Assembly: GCA_030597995.1 (NCBI GenBank)
Contig: JAUVQV010000072.1
Span: 1-5,818, forward strand
DNA: 5,818 nt
Source of the DNA: Candidatus Rokuibacteriota bacterium
GTDB lineage: Bacteria > JAUVQV01
Reading direction: 5' to 3'
Both the position numbers and the translations under genes were made by a program. Shown one piece after another: positions 1 through 5,311 of this stretch (within the stretch, counting starts at the first letter, position 1; each line of letters starts with the position of its first letter). The notes below the pieces were generated by a model. That model was given only the letters and a program-made list of their open reading frames with translations. It made no database searches and was not told where the DNA came from.

Positions 1-1401
1 ACCATGGCGGAATTCATCTCCTTGAATATCGCAGATCTCCACCCGCCTGAAGCTCTCGAGTTGTCCCGACGGGCATTTGGAAAAATTTCCCAGGAGGGCC
101 TCGTCAGATTCGAGGTTGATTTCCGGAAAAAAGACGGCACGGTATTCCCCGCCGAGGTCTCTTCCAGCATATTTGAGATTCGCGGCCGCAGGGTTGTTCA
201 GGGAATAATTCGGGATGTTACCGAACGCAAGAGGGCCGAGCGGGAAAAAGAAATGATGGAGCGGCAGCTGCGACAGGTCCAGAAGATGGAGGCCATCGGC
301 CAGCTTTCAGGGGGTATCGCCCACGATTTCAACAATATTCTCACCGCTATCATAGGCTATGGAAGCATCATGGAGATGCAGCTGGACCGTGACGACCCGA
401 TGCGAGCGACCGTGGATTTGATTGTGTCGGCGGCCGAGAAGGCAGCCCACCTCACGCAGAGCCTCCTCGCCTTCAGCAGAAGGCAGATCATGAACCCCAA
501 ACCGGCGGCACTCAATGACATCGTAGTCCAGATGGAAAATCTCCTCTCGCGGATCATCGGGGAGGACATAGAGCTGAGCACCGTGCTTGCGGAAGAGAAG
601 CTCAACATAGTTGTCGACAGAGTGCAATTGGAGCAGGTGCTGATGAACCTGGCCGCAAATGCCCGGGATGCCATGCCCGAGGGGGGAAAACTCACCTTGA
701 CCACCGGGCCCTACATCATATGCGAGGCCTTTGCCAAGGAGCGGGGGTACGGCACGCTCGGTAACTACGCCCGGCTCTCGGTGTCGGACACCGGGAGTGG
801 GATGAGCGCCGGAACCATGGAAAAGATATTTGAGCCTTTTTTCACCACCAAAGAGACGGGAAAAGGCACCGGGCTCGGGCTCTCAATCGTCTACGGGATC
901 ATAAAACAGCTCCACGGTTTTATCACCGTTTCAAGCGAGATCGGGAAAGGGTCGACATTCGAGATATATCTGCCTCTCTCGAAGGCCGCGGTTGAAGAGG
1001 ACAAAACTTCAGTATCTTTCACCCCCCTGGGAGGTTCGGAGTGCATCCTGGTAGCCGAGGACGACGTGAGCGTGAGAGACCTGACCAAAAACATGTTTGA
1101 GACCTTCGGATATGAGGTGATTCTGGCCGTAGACGGCGAGGATGCCCTCCAGCAGTTTCGGAAAAACAGGGGGAAAATACAGCTCCTCTTACTGGATGCA
1201 GTCCTGCCGAAAAAGAGCGGCGCCACAGTGTATAAAGAAGCAAAAGCCCTGAGCCCGGAGGTGAGAGTGATCTTCACCAGCGGTTACAGTTCGGATGCAC
1301 GGCTGGAAAAACTGGTTTCTGATGATGGACTCTGCTTTCTTTCGAAGCCGGTTTCCCCAAACATCATACTCGCCAAGGTGCGTGAAGTGCTGGACGCCTG
1401 A
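1..1401 (+). CDS. PAS-domain hybrid sensor histidine kinase with C-terminal receiver (5' end cut by window)
   Basis: Cytoplasmic part of a two-component hybrid kinase: it autophosphorylates a histidine and passes the phosphate to its own receiver. The frame is open to the left edge. The ATG at position 4 falls inside a PAS fold, so the true start lies upstream. Numbering from that Met: residues 1-75 are the end of a PAS/PAC domain ([13 protein letters not shown], then [13 protein letters not shown]), then a short coiled linker. HisKA follows with the H-box GGIAHDFNN (H107). The HATPase domain has the N-box NLAANARDA (N219), G1 box DTGSG (D262), F-box FEPFFTTK and G2 box GTGLGLS. The receiver (about 347-463) has the acidic cluster E352/D353/D354, phospho-acceptor D398 in [10 protein letters not shown]425 and K448-P449. 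All catalytic residues are present. No DNA-binding or output domain follows. No transmembrane segment is visible here, but the missing N-terminus could carry one. The input signal cannot be told. Confidence 0.93.
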   Translation, partial: TMAEFISLNIADLHPPEALELSRRAFGKISQEGLVRFEVDFRKKDGTVFPAEVSSSIFEIRGRRVVQGIIRDVTERKRAEREKEMMERQLRQVQKMEAIGQLSGGIAHDFNNILTAIIGYGSIMEMQLDRDDPMRATVDLIVSAAEKAAHLTQSLLAFSRRQIMNPKPAALNDIVVQMENLLSRIIGEDIELSTVLAEEKLNIVVDRVQLEQVLMNLAANARDAMPEGGKLTLTTGPYIICEAFAKERGYGTLGNYARLSVSDTGSGMSAGTMEKIFEPFFTTKETGKGTGLGLSIVYGIIKQLHGFITVSSEIGKGSTFEIYLPLSKAAVEEDKTSVSFTPLGGSECILVAEDDVSVRDLTKNMFETFGYEVILAVDGEDALQQFRKNRGKIQLLLLDAVLPKKSGATVYKEAKALSPEVRVIFTSGYSSDARLEKLVSDDGLCFLSKPVSPNIILAKVREVLDA

Positions 1402-1406
1402 GCTGG

Positions 1407-1429
1407 TTTCCGCCGGCCCGCCGGAGAAA
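1407..1429. terminator. Possible hairpin between convergent kinase genes
   Basis: The 42-bp gap between the two convergent stops holds an imperfect inverted repeat, TTTC-CG-CCGGC-CC-GCCGG-A-GAAA. The G+C core has only a 2-nt formal loop, so it must open by one pair to fold. The flanking TTTC/GAAA could give a bidirectional terminator, but there is no real T-run. This is weak support. Confidence 0.2.
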
Positions 1430-1443
1430 GGGAAATCCGCTGT

Positions 1444-3399
1444 TCATCGCAGGAGCCTGGAGAGCACTCCTCTCAATTCCTCCACCCGGTAGGGCTTTGA
1501 GAGGGCGCCCTGGAAACCGTGACCCCGGTAGTCCTTCATTACCGGGTCGCTCAGATAGCCGCTCGAAATGACCGCCTTCACCTTCGGGTCGATGGACTGG
1601 AGATGCTTGAGGGTTTCTTCGCCACCCATCCCCCCCGGCACGGTCAAGTCCAGGATGACGATGTCGAAGGGTCTCCGCTCATTTTTCGCCTCTTTGTAGA
1701 TTTCGAGGGCCTCTTTTCCATCGCGCGCTACGGCCGCTTCATATCCCATGTGGCTCAGGATTCCCTCCGCAAGACCCGTGACGAGGTCTTCGTCATCCAT
1801 GACCAGAACCTTTCCCTTCCTGAGCTGGGAAACAGTCTTCACCCTTTCATGTTCCGCAACCTCTTTCTCGGAGGCCGGAAGGTAGACGGTGAAATCCGCC
1901 CCTTTCCCCGGATGGGAGTCGACGGTGATGCACCCCCCGTGTTTCTTGACAATTGAGTGGCATATCGTCAGGCCCAGGCCCAGGCCCTTCTCGTTCCCTC
2001 TCTCCTTGGTCGTGAAGTAGGGGTCGAAAATCCGGTCCAGGTTTTTTGGGGCGATACCGGCGCCATGGTCCTGAAATGAGATTTTCACGTGCCTTCCCTT
2101 CACGAGGTCAAAAACCTCGTCCTCGTCGGTAACGGTATTCTCAGCCTTTACGGTCACAGTTCCTCCGCCTGGCATCGCATCCCTGGCGTTCTGAACCAAA
2201 TTCTGGATCACTTGTGTCAGCTGACCTTCGTCCGCTTCCACCGGCCAGAGGCCGGGGGGTATCTGAAGCCGACTTTTTACCCTTGACCCGCTCAGCGAAA
2301 AATCCACCGTGTCGGCGATGAGCTTTCCGAGAGCAACCGGCTTTCTGATCGTATCTCCACCACTCGTAAAAGTGAGCAGCTGGCTGGTCAGAGAACGCGC
2401 CCGGGCATAGGTGCTCTCCGCGCTCTCCAGAACCTCATAGATCTGTTCCCCGGGCCGGCTGAGCAGTTTGGCAAAGGAGATGTTGCCCAGGAGACCCTGC
2501 AAAAGATTGTTGAAGTCGTGTGCGATTCCTCCGGCCAGGATGCCTAGGGATTCGAGTTTCTTGATCTTCAGAATTTCCTCTTCCATTCTTTTGCGGTCGG
2601 TGAGGTCCCTGATGATCCCCTCGATGATTTTCACCTTCCCCAACTTGATCCCTGTGGCGTTCATCTCCGCCGGCACCAGGCGCCCGTCCTTCCGCAGGAT
2701 TTCGAATTCCCCTTTGGCCTTCCCCTCTGTCAGTATCCGAGAGAAGATGGCTACCGGAGTCCCGGGGGGGACAAGGTCCCTGATGTTCTTCGTGAGGAGT
2801 TCCTTCCTGGAATATCCCGTGAGCTCCGTAGCCTTCGCGTTCACGTCGATGTATCTCCCCTCTGTGTCCATCAGGAAAATGGCATCGATGGCGTTCTCGA
2901 ACAGGGACTTGAATCTCTCCCTGCTCTCGCGCAGCATCTCCTCCTCTCGCTTCAGCCGGGTGATGTCCCGGAAAGTGCTTTGAACGTGCTGCTTTCCCCC
3001 GATGACAATTTCCGCGGTCGACATCTCGATGTCTCTGATCTCCCCGTCCTTGCGGATAATCCGGTACTCGTAGCGCGGTTCGAGAGGTTCGCCCTTCTGG
3101 CGTTTTTTCAACCGCTCTCGGATGAATTTTCTGCTTTCCGGCGCGGTGTGGTCCATGATGGAAATTGCCGAAAACTCCTCGAAGGTGTCGTAACCGAACA
3201 TGTCCAGAAGGGCCTTGTTGGCCGTGATGACGCGGGCCCCCTTTAAGATGCCGATACCCGCGAGTGAGCTTTCGAACAGGTGGCGGTATTTTTCTTCCGA
3301 TTCCCGGAGCGTGGCTTTGACCGCCCGGGGTTCAGCGGGACGTCGCTGCTTCTCTTTCGTGTTTCCCTGGTGCGGCGTCTTTTTCCTGCCTTTCTCCAT
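1444..3399 (-). CDS. PAS-PAS hybrid sensor histidine kinase with C-terminal receiver
   Basis: A complete soluble hybrid kinase of 651 residues counted from the ATG at 3399. After a basic, low-complexity N-terminus come PAS 1 (about residues 35-150, ending in RDITRLKREEE) and PAS 2 (about 160-272, ending in RDLTDRKRMEEE). HisKA has [13 protein letters not shown] (H294). The HATPase has NLVQNARDA (N404), DHGAG (D444), FDPYFTTKE and GLGLGL. The receiver (about 529-649) has D535/D536, acceptor D584 in VILDLTVPGG, S612 in ISSGY and K635-P636. All key residues are intact. There is no transmembrane helix, so the PAS domains probably sense a cytoplasmic cue or cofactor. There is no output domain, so phosphate must move on to another protein. 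Start choice: a TTG at 3474 would lengthen it by 25 residues, but it lies within about 3 nt of the predicted transcript start. An AAGGAAGG ribosome site sits 10 nt before the ATG at 3399. GTG codons at 3405 and 3402 are close alternatives. Its 3' end faces the other kinase across 42 bp. Confidence 0.93.
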   Translation of the reverse strand: MEKGRKKTPHQGNTKEKQRRPAEPRAVKATLRESEEKYRHLFESSLAGIGILKGARVITANKALLDMFGYDTFEEFSAISIMDHTAPESRKFIRERLKKRQKGEPLEPRYEYRIIRKDGEIRDIEMSTAEIVIGGKQHVQSTFRDITRLKREEEMLRESRERFKSLFENAIDAIFLMDTEGRYIDVNAKATELTGYSRKELLTKNIRDLVPPGTPVAIFSRILTEGKAKGEFEILRKDGRLVPAEMNATGIKLGKVKIIEGIIRDLTDRKRMEEEILKIKKLESLGILAGGIAHDFNNLLQGLLGNISFAKLLSRPGEQIYEVLESAESTYARARSLTSQLLTFTSGGDTIRKPVALGKLIADTVDFSLSGSRVKSRLQIPPGLWPVEADEGQLTQVIQNLVQNARDAMPGGGTVTVKAENTVTDEDEVFDLVKGRHVKISFQDHGAGIAPKNLDRIFDPYFTTKERGNEKGLGLGLTICHSIVKKHGGCITVDSHPGKGADFTVYLPASEKEVAEHERVKTVSQLRKGKVLVMDDEDLVTGLAEGILSHMGYEAAVARDGKEALEIYKEAKNERRPFDIVILDLTVPGGMGGEETLKHLQSIDPKVKAVISSGYLSDPVMKDYRGHGFQGALSKPYRVEELRGVLSRLLR

Positions 3400-3408
3400 C
3401 ACCACGGG

Positions 3409-3417
3409 CCCTTCCTT
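3409..3417 (-). promoter_or_regulatory. Ribosome binding site deciding the start of the PAS-PAS kinase
   Basis: On the minus strand AAGGAAGGG precedes the triplet GTG GTG ATG. AAGGA is 7 nt from the GTG at 3405, and GGAAGG is 10 nt from the ATG at 3399. The TTG at 3474 has only a poor GAG nearby. The site therefore favours a start at 3405-3399. Confidence 0.55.
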
Positions 3418-3483
3418 GAAACGCAAGAGAGGAAATGTTTCCCGCTCTTTGTTTGCCGGACAGATACTATTCAACTCTCAAGA

Positions 3484-3512
3484 ATTATAACATCCGGGGG
3501 CCATTTGGTGAA
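3484..3512 (-). promoter_or_regulatory. Sigma70-type promoter for the PAS-PAS kinase
   Basis: Read leftward: -35 TTCACC (3512-3507, 4 of 6 matches to TTGACA), a 17-bp spacer, and a perfect -10 TATAAT (3489-3484). Transcription would begin near 3477, giving a leader of about 75 nt to the preferred start. The TTG at 3474 would then be almost leaderless. Confidence 0.55.
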
Positions 3513-3531
3513 TATCGGAGTCCCCAAAAAT

Positions 3532-3581
3532 CCCGGGTCGGCTCTCCGGGCACGGTGCGGTGTTTCAAGAAGGGCGAAACA
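3532..3581. repeat. Two small inverted repeats between divergent promoters
   Basis: CCCGG (3532-3536) pairs with CCGGG (3546-3550). TGTTTC (3561-3566) pairs with GAAACA (3576-3581) across a 9-nt loop. They lie in the otherwise empty intergenic DNA between the leftward kinase promoter and the rightward lipoprotein promoter. They could be protein-binding sites or chance; no T-run marks them as terminators. Confidence 0.25.
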
Positions 3582-3601
3582 GGCAAAGAGCCGTCCGGGC
3601 C

Positions 3602-3631
3602 TTGACATACCCTGGGGGGGTATAGTATATT
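3602..3631 (+). promoter_or_regulatory. Promoter of the DUF1573-type lipoprotein
   Basis: -35 TTGACA (3602-3607, perfect), an 18-bp spacer and -10 TATATT (3626-3631, 5 of 6). The predicted transcript start (about 3638) coincides with the ATG at 3639, so the message is probably leaderless. The spacer is filled by the CATACCCT/G-tract operator described separately, so a bound regulator would block RNA polymerase directly. Confidence 0.7.
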
Positions 3632-3633
3632 AT
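3606..3633 (+). promoter_or_regulatory. CsoR/RcnR-family-like operator, copy 1
   Basis: CATACCCT, then seven G, then TATAGTATA and TTAT, spanning the promoter from the end of the -35 past the -10. A second copy lies at 5153-5180 on the other strand with 23 of 28 identical positions. From memory, the copper operator of Bacillus subtilis CsoR has the same layout (TACCCT, G-tract, TATGGTA). RcnR and FrmR sites also carry G-tracts flanked by TA-rich arms. The family assignment and the effector (Cu, Ni/Co, aldehyde or persulfide) are inference; no such regulator gene is in the window. Confidence 0.6.
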
Positions 3634-3638
3634 GTGCT

Positions 3639-4193
3639 ATGGAATGGTGGTCGAGGACGTTTCTGGCGTTGGCTGCGGTCATCTTTGTTGCGGGATGCTC
3701 GGGCGGAGGGGAAAAGAGCCCGGCCGCACACTCGGGGAAAATAGCCGCTTCCGAGGGGCTGAACCACGACATAGGGAATGTCGACATCATGGCGGGAACC
3801 GTCCTGCACTCCTTCGCCCTCGGGAACGGGGGGGTGGACGATCTCGGCCTGCAAGGTATCTACACCTCCTGTCCCTGTACCAAGGCCCGGATTGAACTGC
3901 CGGACGGGTCTTTGTCCCGGCAGTTCGGGAGGAGCTTCCCTGAGGACTGGTCGCGTGTCATCCGGCCCGGTGAGACCTTCAAGGTCATCGTGGAGTTTGA
4001 CCCTCTGGCGCACGGAGCAAACGAGGAAGGACCTTTCGTGCGGGACATCTTTCTCATCACGAGCGCCCCTCCGGACGGCGAGGTCTCTACCACCAGCACG
4101 ATAGTCAAAAAGGGAACGGTGACCCGGATGAGAATGGAGGGGACGGCGGTCTCGAAAGAAGAGTTCGAAAAAACCGGTGGCGGGAAGGGCTAG
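3639..4193 (+). CDS. DUF1573-type envelope lipoprotein
   Basis: A 184-residue exported lipoprotein. A short positive n-region (MEWWSR) and hydrophobic core (FLALAAVIFVAG) lead to a lipobox VAGC with the lipidated cysteine at C20, then a Gly/Ser/Glu linker. The mature part has the layout I associate with DUF1573: a start like 'hdiGnVdimaGtvlhsFaLgNgG', then the signature SCPCT (C78, C80), then a segment 'PGETFKVIVEFDP'. The final strands (RDIFLITSAPP) suit an Ig-like beta sandwich. The family's function is not established. Its paired cysteines and its site next to a thioredoxin-like protein hint at a redox or metal role (inference). There is no Shine-Dalgarno before the ATG, and the promoter predicts a leaderless message. 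No other in-frame start would keep the signal peptide. The gene converges on the selenoprotein gene with 19 bp between the stops and no clear terminator. Confidence 0.85.
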   Translation: MEWWSRTFLALAAVIFVAGCSGGGEKSPAAHSGKIAASEGLNHDIGNVDIMAGTVLHSFALGNGGVDDLGLQGIYTSCPCTKARIELPDGSLSRQFGRSFPEDWSRVIRPGETFKVIVEFDPLAHGANEEGPFVRDIFLITSAPPDGEVSTTSTIVKKGTVTRMRMEGTAVSKEEFEKTGGGKG

Positions 4194-4212
4194 AGGACGG
4201 CGTTCTCCGGCA

Positions 4213-4833
4213 TTACTTCATCAACAAGTCGATCAATGCCTTCACTTCATCGGTGTCCCACTCCCGATACCCGGGGGCAAAACCAAGCAGGTCTCCTTTG
4301 TTGCCAATCAGGAATTTCGTGGGATGGGACCGGACGGAGTAAAGCTCGCTCACATAACCCTTTTCGTCCAGCAGGTTCGTAAAGGAGACCCCCTGTTCTT
4401 CTATGTAGTTCTTGACAGTCTCCCGTGTTTCCCTTATATCAACGCCCACCAGGACGAACGGCTGACCTTGAAAATGCCTGTGCAGGCGCTCCAGGGAAGG
4501 AAACTCCTTCCGGCACCAGCCTCACCAGGTGGCCCAAAAGCTCAGCAGAACCACCTTGCCCCGATACTGACTCAGCCGGACCTGGTCTCCTTCCAGGGAC
4601 ATCAGGGAAAAGTCGGGTGATTTTCCCCGCTCTGGCAACTCGAAGAAGTTCGCCGCCGTCAGGAGCCTGCGAATTTCATTTTCCGGGAGTGACTGACCGG
4701 CCTCGCTGGTGTCTTCGGAAATCCTGAAGTCTCCTCTCAAGCCGGCAAACACGGCGGCGATCAGAAAAAGGATGGCCAATCCGGTCAAAAAATGTTTCCT
4801 GCTCCAGAGTATCTGGAATATTCTCTTGTGCAT
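4213..4833 (-). CDS. Membrane-anchored TlpA/thioredoxin-like selenoprotein (UGWC active site)
   Basis: A 206-residue thiol-disulfide oxidoreductase if the in-frame TGA at 4524-4522 is read as selenocysteine (Sec104). The start is the ATG at 4833, with AAGGGG 8 nt upstream. Residues about 15-32 form one hydrophobic helix after a basic N-terminus, so the domain should face the periplasm. The thioredoxin fold begins near 70 (KSPDFSLMSLEGDQVRLSQYRGK), with strand VVLLSFWATW leading straight into U104-G-W-C107-RKEFPSL. Then come VLVGVDIRE, a helix, FTNLLDEKG and the cis-proline loop SHPTKFLIGNKG (P171), ending in a C-terminal helix. These are TlpA/AhpC-TSA-type features. TGA replaces the attacking cysteine of WCxxC, and the frame is uninterrupted from 4833 to 4524 and from 4521 to 4213. 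This favours recoding over decay; a TGY-to-TGA point mutation or sequencing error is the alternative. Likely role: reducing disulfides or handling oxidants in the envelope. Gene callers will probably split it into fragments 4522-4833 and 4213-4449. Confidence 0.85.
4488..4520 (-). promoter_or_regulatory. Candidate bacterial SECIS stem-loop
   Basis: In the mRNA, 10 nt after the TGA, GGAAGG (4511-4506) pairs perfectly with CCTTCC (4500-4495) around the 5-nt loop AGTTT, whose G is 18 nt after the TGA. Two further pairs (CC/GG) lie beyond a CT bulge, and GCT/AGC extends the lower stem. A hairpin just downstream of UGA with G and U in the apical loop is what SelB needs in bacteria. The element also encodes residues just after the active site. 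Confidence 0.65.
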
Positions 4834-4841
4834 CTTGACTT

Positions 4842-4847
4842 CCCCTT
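4842..4847 (-). promoter_or_regulatory. Ribosome binding site of the selenothioredoxin
   Basis: AAGGGG lies 8 nt before the ATG at 4833 and supports that start, which keeps the full membrane anchor. Confidence 0.6.
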
Positions 4848-4941
4848 ACAATCCGCCCGCACTGTTCCCCGGCACATCCAGGAGTGCATACTCCGCTATT
4901 GCATTTTCAGGGAAGTATCAGCTTCCCCGAAGACATGAGCG

Positions 4942-4976
4942 AAAAAGTCTGATCCGGGCTGAGTGCGCGCGATCAA
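4942..4976 (-). terminator. Possible attenuator stem with T-run after the Cys-rich mini-ORF
   Basis: TGATC (4975-4971, overlapping the stop of the Cys-rich ORF) pairs with GATCA (4954-4950). A 16-nt G+C-rich loop lies between, and TTTTT follows at 4946-4942. The stem is short and the loop has little internal pairing, so an intrinsic terminator is only possible. Confidence 0.22.
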
Positions 4977-5035
4977 CAAGAACTACAGCACTTGCAGATG
5001 CCCGCGGCTTTCTTGGCGACTTTCTGTATTTTCAT
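4973..5035 (-). CDS. Cysteine-rich 20-residue leader peptide (candidate)
   Basis: The ORF encodes MKIQKVAKKAAGICKCCSSC and stops at TGA. Four of its last seven residues are cysteine, after a basic Lys/Ala-rich half. GGAGG directly abuts the ATG, which is too close for good initiation. The GGTGGTGAGG just upstream is better placed, and the in-frame ATA third codon would sit 6 nt after GGAGG. It lies in the leader of the selenothioredoxin gene, 139 nt before its ATG, and 5 nt after the stop of the previous mini-ORF. Possible roles are a cysteine-sensing leader peptide, a small metal- or thiol-binding peptide, or no product at all. I recognise no family. Confidence 0.4.
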   Translation of the reverse strand: MKIQKVAKKAAGICKCCSSC

Positions 5036-5040
5036 CCTCC

Positions 5041-5082
5041 TCACCACCAATGCGCAAGATCTGACAGCATAGAGTGAATCAT
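5041..5082 (-). CDS. 13-residue mini-ORF linking the leader ORFs (candidate)
   Basis: The product would be MIHSMLSDLAHWW. Its ATG overlaps the stop of the preceding 22-residue ORF (ATGA), and its TGA is followed by GGAGG and the ATG of the Cys-rich ORF. It has no ribosome site of its own, so it could only be reached by coupled translation. Chance is a serious alternative. Confidence 0.18.
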   Translation of the reverse strand: MIHSMLSDLAHWW

Positions 5083-5147
5083 ACGATGACACGTGCCCTA
5101 GCAGTGGAAGATCCAGTCAAAATCTGCCTTGCTTTCTCGATCCGCAT
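5079..5147 (-). CDS. 22-residue leaderless mini-ORF at the predicted transcript start (candidate)
   Basis: The ATG at 5147 begins 8 nt after the last base of the -10 hexamer. This is the same distance as in the lipoprotein gene, whose start is also leaderless. The product would begin MRIEKARQILTG and end at TGA 5081-5079, which overlaps the next mini-ORF's ATG. No family is recognised. It could be a leader peptide or the remnant of a lost gene. Confidence 0.25.
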   Translation of the reverse strand: MRIEKARQILTGSSTARARVIV

Positions 5148-5152
5148 TCTAT

Positions 5153-5180
5153 ATATTATACTATACCCGGGTAGGGTATG
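5153..5180 (-). promoter_or_regulatory. CsoR/RcnR-family-like operator, copy 2
   Basis: Read leftward: CATACCCT, ACCCGGG, TATAGTATA, ATAT. It matches copy 1 at 3606-3633 in 23 of 28 positions. The differences lie mainly in the centre, where seven G become ACCCGGG. The core TACCCGGGTA is a perfect palindrome. It lies over the spacer and -10 of the leftward promoter, as in copy 1, so both transcripts are probably under one repressor. Confidence 0.6.
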
Positions 5181-5183
5181 CAA
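5155..5183 (-). promoter_or_regulatory. Promoter of the selenothioredoxin transcript
   Basis: Read leftward: -35 TTGCAT (5183-5178), a 17-bp spacer and a perfect -10 TATAAT (5160-5155), with a transcript start near 5148. No other promoter is obvious between here and the ATG at 4833. Confidence 0.6.
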
Positions 5184-5257
5184 GCCTTATCTGGGACAGC
5201 AGCAGGGATCGGGAATGTACCGCCGGGAAACCGGTGGTCGCATTTGCCGGTCTGATA

Positions 5258-5286
5258 TTGACATAGGCGCAAGGTGATATTGCAAT
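5258..5286 (+). promoter_or_regulatory. Candidate promoter of the exported unknown protein
   Basis: -35 TTGACA (5258-5263, perfect), a 17-bp spacer and -10 TGCAAT (5281-5286, 4 of 6). The transcript start would be near 5293, at or next to the first in-frame ATG. The poor -10 suggests dependence on an activator or a coincidence. Confidence 0.4.
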
Positions 5287-5311
5287 GCAACGATGTTCGA
5301 GGCCATGCTGA
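5285..5311 (+). CDS. 8-residue mini-ORF overlapping the next gene's possible start
   Basis: ATG at 5285 has AAGGTG 8 nt upstream and encodes MQRCSRPC. Its TGA (5309-5311) overlaps the in-frame ATG at 5305 of the following gene in the string ATGCTGA. It might couple translation, but it conflicts with the promoter predicted just upstream (start near 5293), so not both can be right. Confidence 0.15.
   Translation: MQRCSRPC

Larger units (their letters stand above)
4834..5148 (-). other. Leader region of the selenothioredoxin transcript
   Basis: About 315 nt separate the predicted transcript start (near 5148) from the selenothioredoxin ATG. No conventional gene fits. Three chained short ORFs lie in 5147-4973, a weak stem with a T-run follows, and a small CTTC-GGG-GAAG hairpin lies near 4930. 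Nothing recognisable is seen from about 4920 to 4848. The layout is that of a regulated leader rather than a simple spacer, but this is inference. Confidence 0.4.

Noticed and set aside
2468..2983. 171-codon plus-strand frame and other long frames opposite the PAS-PAS kinase
   Set aside because: They lie entirely antisense to well-supported kinase domains and have Ser/Arg-rich compositions typical of shadow frames.
3397..3474. TTG start at 3474 for the PAS-PAS kinase
   Set aside because: It gives the longest frame but has no good ribosome site and sits about 3 nt from the predicted transcript start.
3280..3744. 154-codon plus-strand frame
   Set aside because: It spans the kinase N-terminus, both promoters and the lipoprotein signal peptide in another frame, so it cannot coexist with them.
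4262..4277. TACCCGGGGG inside the selenothioredoxin gene as another operator copy
   Set aside because: It lacks the TATAGTATA arm and any promoter, and it encodes conserved-looking residues; probably chance.
4177..4620. 147-codon open frame on the plus strand
   Set aside because: It is antisense to the selenothioredoxin, has no protein-like pattern and no ribosome site; it is a shadow.
4522..4833. Thioredoxin gene broken by a nonsense mutation (pseudogene), or two separate genes
   Set aside because: The single stop is a TGA exactly at the catalytic Cys, both flanking parts are in the same frame with intact family motifs, and a SECIS-like hairpin follows. Read as selenocysteine, with mutation or read error kept as the alternative.
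5074..5277. 67-codon plus-strand frame
   Set aside because: It runs through the leftward promoter/operator and shows no family resemblance; no ribosome site was seen.
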